DNA of 64,000 nt, taken from Pteria penguin. Taxonomy: Eukaryota; Mollusca; Bivalvia; Pterioida; Pteriidae. Below are positions 56,401 through 64,000 of this stretch, one piece after another. The stretch covers positions 1 to 64,000 of the forward strand of contig CM068590.1 of NCBI GenBank assembly GCA_035048485.1, read 5' to 3'. The notes under the pieces were generated by a model, which saw nothing but the letters and a program-made list of their open reading frames with translations, searched no databases and was not told the origin of the DNA. The position numbers and the translations under genes were made by a program. Position 1 is the stretch's first letter; each line of letters starts with the position of its first letter.

Positions 56401-59400
56401 CAAATAAATATACAAACTTAATATCTGAGGAATTGAATAAAGTTTGAAAAAGGTACGAAGGTCTGCATTTATTTACTGGCTACCATACACCACTCCGGGC
56501 TCCTAATTTTTTAAATCTAGGGGCCTGGGTGGCTACCATGTCAAAACATGAAACTTTTTCCAGACAAATGTCCGAGGCGTGCAGGGTATTAAACCCTGCA
56601 CGCCTCGGACATTTGTCTGGAAAAAGTTTCATTTTTCATTAAAATGATAGTGAAAGTTTTACGCAGTAACGTTAAGGCACTCCACGACGTCATTGACATT
56701 ATATAGTGTATATTGAAAACCGCATAAGAAATAGAATAAAGATTATTTCTGCAAAAATGGTAAAAATGCAAATTGTTTAACAAGTTTAATTTTTCACACA
56801 TTTATCGTATATACTCGCATATAAGTCGGTTTTTGGGGAGTAAAAAATCGTGGTCGAAAAGCACTACCTACTTATACGCGAGATACTGACGGAGAGAAAA
56901 AAATCCGACCTTGGATTGAAGCCAAACTTTCCCGTTTATTATCAGATAATGAAGACATTATTGTCCGCGCCACTCACTCTGGAAACTGGAAAATCTGGAT
57001 TTTCAGTTATTCATCTTCAGAATAATTTCAAAAAGGCAAAACCATTTGATAGATCTTGTTTAGTCGTAACTTTTGGTGTATGCTATATGTTTGTATGAAG
57101 AAGCGTTCATATTTTATAGGAAAAAATCAATTTTAGATAGGGCGATTTTCATGTTAAATTTTGACGTGACGTCGCCAAGTTTCCCATAGACTCAATGTTA
57201 AACATCGGCGACGTCACGTCAAAATTAACATTGAAAACGCCCTATTTAAAATGATTTTTTCCCTATAAAATACCAATGCTTCTTCGTAGAAACATATGAC
57301 ACACACCAAAAGTTACGACTAAACAAGATCTGTCGATTGATATTAATTTTGTAAATCTATTTTAAAGATAAATAAGTAGGGGCAGGCGTGGTGTAGTGGT
57401 TAAGCGCTTGGCTTGCGGCGCCGACGACCCGGGTTCGATTCCCGGGTTGCGCCACTATGTTTAAGAGGTTGGTAACCTCCTGCTTCCATGTCGCGATATA
57501 ACTGAAATATTGTTGAAAGCGACGCAAAACACCAATCAACCAATAAAGATAAATAAGTGAAAATCCAGATTTTTCGGTTTACAAAGTGAGTGGCGCGGAC
57601 AGTAGACATGATAGATAACGTAGGTGAAATAGACTGCTTTAAAATACGATTTTATGACAATAAAATGTATATTTTGTGACCAACAGATTCTGTACTTAAA
57701 GTCGTAATATATCGCTTATTTGTTGTTGAAATACCCATTACAAAAGGTAAAACAAATCTGCTACAGTACGTCTACAGGTTTAGTGAGCCGTGACGTGATG
57801 GCCATTGATTAAATAACGGTCTGGCGTATACATGACACTAGAAGTATGTTAATGATACCGGTAGGTTTGTTGGTGTGGTAATAGAGTCTTTGTCGGTTAT
57901 CATTCACCGATTCATAGTAGGGTTTCTCAGTGTTAATGAATTAATTACTTAATAGTTAAATAAACAAGCAATGAAGCCACGGTCGTCGTCGTGTTGTTTT
58001 TGCTGTAATTATCAAATAAATAATTATATAAAAACAGTCGTTTTTACGGCTACCAAATTATTCGAAAAGTAGTCACTTTCATGTAAGCTATGAAGTAACA
58101 CCAGGTAAATCGTTTTATCTTAAATAGATACATCTTTTATTTGTCACCTTTTAAATGTCCCTGTATTGAATATGTCAATTAAATTCCCGTAGTGTGATTA
58201 CGCACGATCATCATTCTCCCAAGCCTTTGTATACATTTCTATGAATGAATGTCGGTCGACATGTACAGGCTTTGTTCACTCAAAAATTCCAACCGACTTA
58301 TATATAGGTCAACGACAAATTACAAAATTTGAGCTCCAAATCGTGCTTTTGCAATTCTGATTCTGATAAAAATCTTGCCTTAATCTTACCCCGTTAAATG
58401 TTTGGAAACTCCTCACATCAAACCGAATGTTTCAAACATATGTGTGACCCAAAAGACAAAAACGATGGCTTCATGACCCATAAAATTTGTCGAAGGGGGC
58501 AATCCTGGGCAAAAGTGAAAGCCCTCTTTACTAGAAGGTCCACAAACAAATAAGCATCAAAAGTATGAGCAAAACTGACCGACAACAGAGTTTGAACCAG
58601 AATGGAAGGAGGGGCATGAATGGTTGAAGCATGATGCAGACAAGGGTATGACCTGTAAAGATGAGCGTGACAGTGAAAGTGAGTATGAGACAGAGAATGA
58701 ATCGAGAGTGAATGCAAGCAATCTGAGGAAGGAAATAGCAAGTTGATTAAGGAAATAAAAAGTGAGATGGAAATGGAATTGGAATGGAATTGAATAAATT
58801 TGATTTTTCTTGTCAGGATTTTTTTATATTTCATAGTACCATAAATTAGGACTGCTCCTGACTATAAATTGCAATTTTTCACTGAAAAAATTTTGAACTT
58901 ATAAGAATTTGTCTGGACTGACAAATTTGTGTCCAGTGTCAGTTCGAATGACTGACACTCGAAAAAAAGATTTTGAGAACTCCATGTCCTGGGGAGGGAG
59001 TTCCCTTTACTCTTTACATGGCTAAAACTAGCCACATGATGAATCATGAAATAATTAAATAAACATGATTATATGGCTTAGAAGCCCTCCGATGCACTGT
59101 AATCGCGGTGAGGAATACCGGTATCACTTCATTTCCCTCAGTAGGACAATAGTTTACCTGACATCTTTTTGATTCCAATAAGAGATTTGACACAACTAAA
59201 TACACATACCAGGTGTTTTAGTCAATTAAGTCTTAACCAATAACAATACCATAGTAGGGTTATACCCAGTATATGTACATGTAATTATACACCCCCTCCC
59301 CTCACCTATGAAGTTTTGGGGGTATATAGGAATCACCCTGTCTCTCCAGTAAAGAAGTTTAACAAAGCAAGTTTCTCTGTGTTGTTTGGACAGCTCTAGT

Positions 59401-62400
59401 TTTATCAGTTGTACAGTGTTGAATGCTGAAAAGGAAATGTATACATCTGCTGTGGAGCATGGATTACGATATAGCTGTTTAAGAACAGTTGCTTTAAGCA
59501 CGCTGATTTTAATGAATAGTAAATGAATTATTAAGTTTAGATTATTTTAAAAGCTGGGAAGGTTGATTTATAGTAGAATATTCTTTGATTTCTCTGATAA
59601 CTACAAATGTATATGTACATGACAGCTGGAGTCAGACGTAAGTTTATACTATGAAATAAACTTCAAAGTGTGATTCATTAATTGATTTTAAAGATCAAAG
59701 AAGTTTATAGAAACCTTTCTGCTTTTCTCTTTGAACAGCTAGATGCTGAGGTGAGCGATGTGGCCTATGGGCCTCTTGTTCATATTCTGTACACACATCT
59801 CACAGTTTCTGTAGTGAGGTGAGCGATGTGGCCTATGGGCCTCTTGTTCGTATTCTGTACACACATCTCACAGTTTCTGTAGTGAGAAACAGGGTATTTC
59901 ATTGGTAGTGTGCTCAGCCATATAGCTGAAAGGTCTCATTCAAGTGCGACAAGCAACTTTTTGATCAATCTCTTTTGATAAGATTGTAAAACCTGAGGGC
60001 GGTAACCTGAGGGCAGTAACCTGAGGGCTGTAACCTGAGGGCCACAGCCTGAGGGCTGTAACCTGAGGGCAGTAACCTGAGGGCCATAACTTGAGGGCCG
60101 TAACTCGAGTTACACTTAGACTTTATGTGGATCAGTAGCAGGGAGATGTTGTCACTTGTACACCAGGGAGATGTTTACACTTGTACATCAACAAGATGTT
60201 GTCACTTGTACATAAGGGAGATGTTGTCACTTGTACATCAGGGAGATGTTGTCACTTGTATGTCAGGGAGATGTTGACACTTGTAATCGAGATATTGTCA
60301 CTTGTACATAAAGGAGATGTTGTCACTTGTATATTAGGGAGATGTTGTCACTTGCACTTACCATGATGTGACGTAACAGAATAAACAAACACCAAATTTT
60401 AGTAATAGCTAGCAATGAAAAGTGGAATTCTAGACATCTGACATTTGTTTTCTCTTTGCAGGTTTATAGATCTCCAGAAACAGCCCTCATTTTCCTGAGG
60501 TATAATTCTTTGGGACATTCAAATCAAAAACACCCAAAAACTAAATAAGCAAAAATTTTTAATTTTAAGTCAGAGCTGGGTGTTTAAAAATATGAAAATA
60601 ACTAACATGTGTTACTAGAGTTCCTGATATTCAGCAATAAAAATTGAGAGTGTTTGTATGCATTATTCTTCAATATTACTTGTTATGTAAATGACTTTTT
60701 GGGCAATTTCACAGTAACAGCAGTAGCTCTACAGTATACCTGAACTTTTTAGTCTAGTTGCGAAGTTCAGTTCTTAATTTGATTTGCGTCAGGTGTGAAC
60801 AAATGGTTTCCAGATTTTAACTTCTACAACTATTTAGGTATAGTGATGAAATTTCACACACATACTCCTCATGAGCCAAGGATGTGCCTTATTAAGTTTG
60901 GGGTCACAAGGTCAAAGGTTAAGGTCACAGTGAAAAAAGTTATAAAATCTAGGGTAGTAAAACATTATGCAATTCGGTATATTACATCTTAGATGCTATT
61001 TTCTTGTCTTCTCTTTGTAAGATACAAAAACAATCAATAAATGGTGCACTTCTTATTTAATATAGTAATAGTGCTTTATCTAAAGAGGTTAGACATTATT
61101 TATACATAGTATATTAAGATTCTATTTTCAGTGGTGGTGTGAAATTCTCCAATTTAACAGCTATTCAAGGTATGAATTATTTGATCATTTCATTTTATAG
61201 ATTCATATCTGTACAGTAAACATTCAAATAATAGAACACAAATACTTCTCTAATAAGTGACAAGTCTGATATGGGGTAAAGTTTTAAGTTTGGTATTAGG
61301 TAAGATGATAAGTGTGGTATTAGGTAAGATGATAAGGTTGGTATTAGGTAAGATGATAAGGTTGGTATTAGGTAAGATGATAAGTGTTGTATTAGGTTAG
61401 TTGATAAGGTTGGTATTAGGTAAGATGATAAGTGTGGTATTAGGTAAGATGATAAGGTTGGTATAAGGTAAGATGATAAGTGTGGTATTAGGTAAGATGA
61501 TAAGGTTGGTATTAGGTAAGGTGATAAGGTTGGTATTAGGTAAGATGATAAGTGTGGTATTAGGTAAGGTGATAAGGTTGGTATTAGGTAAGGTGATAAG
61601 TGTGGTATTAGGTAAGGTGATAAGGTTGGTATTAGGTAAGATGATAAGTGTGGTATTAGGTAAGGTGATACGGTTGGTATTAGGTAAGGTGATAAGTGTG
61701 GTATTAGGTAAGATGATAAGGTTGGTATTAGGTAAGATGATAAGTGTGGTATCAGGTAAGGTGATAAGTGTGGTATTAGGTAAGGTGATAAGTGTGGTAT
61801 TAGGTAAGGTGAAAAGTTTGTTATTAGGTAAGGTGATAAGTGTGGGTTGGGATAAGGTGATAAGTCTGATGAAGTTTAAGGTGATAAATTAGTAAAGTTT
61901 AATGTTATAAATTTGATAAGGGATAAGGTGATAAGTTTGGTGTGGGGTAAGGTGATCAGTATGGTCAAGTTGAAGGTGATAAGTTTGGTGTGGGGTAAGG
62001 TGATCAGTATGGTCAAGTTGAAGGTGATAAGTTTGGTATAGGTAAAGTGATTAAGTTTGATATTGGATAAGGTGACAAGTTTAATATGGAATAAGATGAA
62101 AAGTTTTGTATGGGATTAGAAAATAAGTTTGGTATGGGGTAAAGTGGTGAGTTTGATATGGGGTAATGTGGTGGGTTTGATATGGGGTAAGATTGTGAAT
62201 TTGATATGGGGTAAAATGGTGAGTTTGATATGGGGTAAGATTGTGAGTTTGATATGGGATAAGATTGTGAGATTGATATGGGTTAAATGGATCAGGTTAG
62301 TAAGGTGGTGAGTTTGATATGGGATACAGTGTTGAGTTTGATATGGGGTAAGATGGTGAGTTTGATGGTGAATTTGATATGGGGTAAGATGGTGTGTTTG

Positions 62401-63796
62401 AAATGGGGTAAGGTGGTGAGTTTGAAATGGGGGAAGCTGGTGAGTTTGATATGGGGTAAGATTGTGAGTTTGATATTGGGTAAGATTGTGAGTTTGATAT
62501 TGATCAAATAGATCAGTTTGGTATGGAGCAAGATGGTGAATTTGATATGGGGTAAGGTGGTGAGTTTGATATGGGGTAAGTTTGTGAATTTGATATGGGG
62601 TAAAGTGGTGAGTTTGTTATAGGGTAAGATTGTGAGTTTGATATGGGGTAAGATTGTAGTTTGATATGGGTTAAATGGATCAGTTTGGTAAGGTGGTGAG
62701 TTTGATATGGGGTAAGATTGTGAATTTGATATGGGGTAAAGTGGTGAGTTTGTTATAGGGTAAGATTGTGAGATTGATATGGGTTAACTGGATCAGTTTG
62801 GTATAGGGTAAGATGGTGAGTTTGGTATGGGGTAAGGTGGTGAGTTTGGTATGAATTAAGGGGATCAGTTTGGTATGGGGTAAGGTGATCAGTTTAGTAT
62901 GGGGTAAGGTGATCAGTTTAGTATGGGGTAAGGTGATCAGTTTGGTATGGAGCAAGATGGTGAGTTTAATAAAGGGTAAGGTGGTGAGTTTGGTATGAAT
63001 TAAGGTAATCAGTTTGGTACGGGTTAAGGTGATCGGTTTGGTATGGGGTAACGTAGTGAGTTTGATATGGGTTAAGGGGATCATTTTGGTATGAGGTAAG
63101 GTGATCATTTTAGTATGGGATAAGGTAGTGAGTTTGATATGGGTTAAGAGGATCATTTTGGTATGGGGTAAGGCGATCAGTTTGGTATGGGGTAAGGTGG
63201 AGAGTTTGATGTTGGTTAAGGGATCGGTTTGGTATTAGTAATTTGATAAGTTTGGTTTGGGCTAAGGTCATAAGTTTGATTCGTTTGTTTGGAATTTTAG
63301 CCATGCCTATATTTTTTTGTTTCTATATTTTGTTCTCAGAGATAAGATGAAGATTACTGAGAATTAAGAATAATGATAATCAGTTTGACTCATTTGTTTG
63401 AATTCCTTTTTACAGGATAGTTAATATGGGCTAATACAACTCTTTTGCCATATCGTTACGTATTGATGAGTTTTACTGGATAAAACCAGTTTTTACCTCT
63501 CCATGATATTTCATTTCATTTAGTTCAGTCTACTAGATATTTCTTTTTATATGTCTACTATTTTAAAATATTCGTTAATATTTGTTCATAAAATGTGCTA
63601 TAGGTCACTTTAGACATATTTAGAAACACATATTTAAGAATATTTTTATCATTTGTGTTTTGTGCAGCATATAAATTCCAAGAAAATCTTCTATTGACAA
63701 TGAAGAATGTAGAAGATACTTTCTTTGAACTTGCCAGAAGTAGTGAGAGAAATTGTCTTGTAATATGTGACAGAGGCTTGATGGATGCTTCTGCAT
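53253..63796 (+). CDS. Ttd14: TTD14-like P-loop NTPase (TRPL translocation defect protein 14 homologue), 5' part, runs off the window
   Basis: Five plus-strand exons join in frame (143 codons so far): 53253-53409, 55681-55748, 60462-60499, 61132-61169, 63668-63796. Residues 52-60 form the P-loop GGPCGGKTT; then [50 protein letters not shown] and the Walker-B-like [13 protein letters not shown] (Asp135). This order is that of TTD14, a GTP- and phosphoinositide-binding factor needed for light-dependent TRPL trafficking in flies, with relatives across animals and a C-terminal CYTH-like domain that would lie beyond 64,000. All introns are GT/AG. Introns carry MITEs, a SINE inside a MITE, a long hairpin and satellites. 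About 45 residues precede the P-loop, with a basic, hydroxylated start ([16 protein letters not shown]); an inner Met at residue 34 ([17 protein letters not shown]) is an alternative start. Confidence 0.93.
53719..54184. mobile_element. Fold-back MITE in TTD14-like intron 1 (about 466 bp)
   Basis: CAACAGGTAGGGTGCAACCT at the left and, complemented, GAACAGGTTGGGTGCAACCT at the right; the arms stay complementary over about 225 bp each to a centre near 53,950 (GCTGCACAAATGTTGCAGC). The 60-codon ORF inside is an artefact. Confidence 0.9.
54210..54713. mobile_element. MITE with 'AAGTCGCCCCAAAG' inverted repeats (about 504 bp)
   Basis: Left arm GGTTAGGTCGCCCCAAAGTG, then AAGTCGCCCC, CTATATCGGTTAAGTCGCCC; the complement of the right arm reads GGTTATGTCGCCCCAAAGTG and so on. 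About 75 bp of inverted match carries internal direct repeats of GTCGCCC; the centre is AT-rich and non-coding. It lies 25 bp from the previous MITE. Confidence 0.88.
54714..55680. other. Remainder of TTD14-like intron 1
   Basis: AT-rich intron sequence. Nothing else recognised. Confidence 0.6.
55681..55748 (+). CDS. Ttd14: TTD14-like exon 2
   Basis: Acceptor TTTGTAG, donor AAG|GTGAGT. Encodes [16 protein letters not shown] and FESMGWK, with the P-loop Lys and Thr. Confidence 0.95.
55749..56547. other. TTD14-like intron 2, left part
   Basis: Unique sequence. The 78-codon plus-strand ORF at 55,916-56,152 has no family features; an antisense-looking phrase GGCTACCA(T) occurs twice near 56,480 and 56,530. 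Confidence 0.5.
56548..56632. repeat. Perfect 85-bp hairpin (40-bp arms, 5-base loop)
   Basis: ATGAAACTTTTTCCAGACAA, ATGTCCGAGGCGTGCAGGGT is followed by the loop ATTAA and its exact complement. No mismatch in the arms, so it formed recently or is maintained. Confidence 0.95.
56961..57602. mobile_element. Fold-back MITE, copy B, reversed, with a SINE inside
   Basis: Same family as 51,491-51,954, in the opposite orientation and TA-flanked (56,959-56,960; 57,603-57,604). Without the SINE and its duplicated target it is 461 bp, nearly the same as copy A. Confidence 0.92.
57378..57544 (+). mobile_element. tRNA-derived SINE, copy 3 (167 bp), nested in a MITE
   Basis: Best-preserved copy: B box CCCGGGTTCGATTCCCGGG, tail GCGATATAACTGAAATATTG and ACACCAATCAACCAAT. 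Exact 14-bp target-site duplication AAAGATAAATAAGT at 57364-57377 and 57545-57558. Confidence 0.96.
57605..59745. other. TTD14-like intron 2, non-coding
   Basis: Two kilobases with no gene I can support. The 138-codon minus-strand ORF at 58,418-58,834 is Ser/His/Leu-rich, antisense to purine-rich sequence, and lacks domain features. Confidence 0.55.
59746..59886. repeat. 68-bp tandem duplication (GAGCGATGTGGCCTATGGGC)
   Basis: Two near-perfect copies. The phrase GGTGAGCGATGTGGCC..GGGCCTCTTGTT is a common end of dispersed repeats in bivalve introns. Confidence 0.88.
59990..60107. repeat. 14-bp minisatellite (CTGAGGGCAGTAAC)
   Basis: About eight copies with few changes. Confidence 0.92.
60140..60365. 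repeat. 25-bp minisatellite (GGGAGATGTTGTCACTTGTA-CATCA)
   Basis: About nine copies, the last ending about 100 bp before exon 3. The plus-strand ORF across it is an artefact. Confidence 0.92.
60462..60499 (+). CDS. Ttd14: TTD14-like exon 3 (38 nt)
   Basis: Acceptor TTTGCAG, donor GAG|GTATAA. Encodes [12 protein letters not shown] plus two bases of the next Ser. Too short for ORF detection; found by extending the TTD14 frame. Confidence 0.9.
61132..61169 (+). CDS. Ttd14: TTD14-like exon 4 (38 nt)
   Basis: Acceptor TATTTTCAG, donor CAAG|GTATGA. Encodes (S)[12 protein letters not shown], matching the SGG-(I/V)-KFS-x-L segment of the family. Confidence 0.9.
61265..63250. repeat. 24-bp minisatellite in TTD14-like intron 4, about 80 copies
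   Basis: Left half consensus TTAGGTAAGATGATAAGGTT-GGTA; right half GGGGTAAGATTGTGAGTTTG-ATAT. With a unit of 24 bp it gives 8-residue peptide ORFs on both strands ([16 protein letters not shown]; up to 158 codons). Every unit carries GGTAAG, the core of a 5' splice site, in the sense direction of the host gene. Confidence 0.94.
63668..63796 (+). CDS. Ttd14: TTD14-like exon 5
   Basis: Acceptor TTTTGTGCAG, donor GCAT|GTAAGT. Encodes [18 protein letters not shown] through [15 protein letters not shown]. The next exon lies outside the window. Confidence 0.95.
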
Positions 63797-63864
63797 GTAA
63801 GTTTCTCATGTTTATTTCATTGTTAAGAAACCCTAACTCTTCACTGAGACATGACTTCATGTAC

Positions 63865-64000
63865 AACCAAACCTAAAGAGTTAACTGGGGTCAAGGTATA
63901 CTGGTATCACCATGTCTGTCAACCAAACCTAAAGAGTTAACTGGGGTCAAGGTATACAAGTATCACCATGTCTGTCAACCATACCTAAAGAGTTAACTGG
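63865..64000. repeat. 56-bp tandem repeat at the right edge
   Basis: AACCAAACCTAAAGAGTTAA, CTGGGGTCAAGGTATAC, GTATCACCATGTCTGTC repeats from 63,865 at a 56-bp period and runs off the window. Confidence 0.9.

Noticed and set aside
57378..57450. Functional tRNA gene
   Set aside because: A and B boxes are present, but the acceptor arms do not pair and the sequence continues into a SINE tail with target-site duplications.
58418..58834. 138-codon minus-strand ORF as a gene
   Set aside because: Biased Ser/His/Leu composition opposite a purine-rich stretch, no domain, no splice context; it lies in a TTD14-like intron.
61473..63156. 139- and 158-codon ORFs (VLGKMIRL and LPHTKLIT repeats) as genes
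   Set aside because: They lie within a 24-bp array in an intron, are open on both strands, and have single-repeat composition.

Overview
The window is animal (metazoan) nuclear DNA, most likely from a bivalve mollusc and probably a clam. It is AT-rich, has spliceosomal introns with GT/AG boundaries and TTAGGG-type interstitial repeats, and carries tRNA-derived SINEs whose tail ('GAAAGCGACG..AAACACCAATCAACCA') I know from bivalve genomes. Minisatellites and transposable elements fill most of it. Only two host genes can be supported. Most open reading frames longer than 60 codons lie inside tandem repeats and are not genes.

Layout. 1-8.3 kb: small tandem repeats, a telomere-like tract, dispersed short inverted repeats, a fragment of a Penelope-like element (PLE) 3' end and a SINE with a perfect target-site duplication. 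8.3-13.6 kb, minus strand: a nearly full-length PLE with a 0.76-kb partial copy directly upstream of it (a pseudo-LTR arrangement). 13.8-22.2 kb: satellites, including a 4.4-kb array of a 25-bp unit with higher-order structure. 22.2-31.5 kb: dispersed bivalve-type repeats, a second SINE, and 30-, 41- and 65-bp arrays. 31.95-33.69 kb: an element with terminal inverted repeats that holds a coiled-coil ORF relic and another PLE 3' end. 33.7-38.6 kb: 70-, 44-, 49- and 31-bp arrays. 38.6-42.4 kb, minus strand: a fatty-acid-binding-protein (FABP) gene. 42.7-51.2 kb: 50-, 28- and 33-bp arrays and a 3.37-kb terminal-inverted-repeat element. 51.3-64 kb: the first five coding exons of a TTD14-like P-loop NTPase gene on the plus strand, with fold-back MITEs, a SINE and a 2-kb array of 24-bp units in its introns or just upstream. 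The gene runs off the right edge.

The most remarkable object is the PLE. Read on the minus strand it has the permuted order GIY-YIG endonuclease, CxC linker, reverse transcriptase (the N-terminal-endonuclease, 'Naiad'-type arrangement). Its frame is interrupted by in-frame TGA codons, three of which fall where related proteins carry a conserved cysteine. The end of the reading frame overlaps a sequence with every hallmark of a form-2 eukaryotic SECIS element: AUGA, 12 nt, AAA, apical mini-stem, UGA, closed by a GGGGAC/GUCCCC helix. The SECIS core is preserved in three copies in the window. The element therefore looks like a retrotransposon that encodes a multi-selenocysteine protein. From memory, Sec-encoding Naiads have been reported in clams and spiders, which also supports the host guess. 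This copy is decayed (several frameshifts and one TAA).

The two host genes are unrelated: the FABP is a small cytosolic lipid carrier, and TTD14 is a nucleotide- and phosphoinositide-binding trafficking factor in flies.
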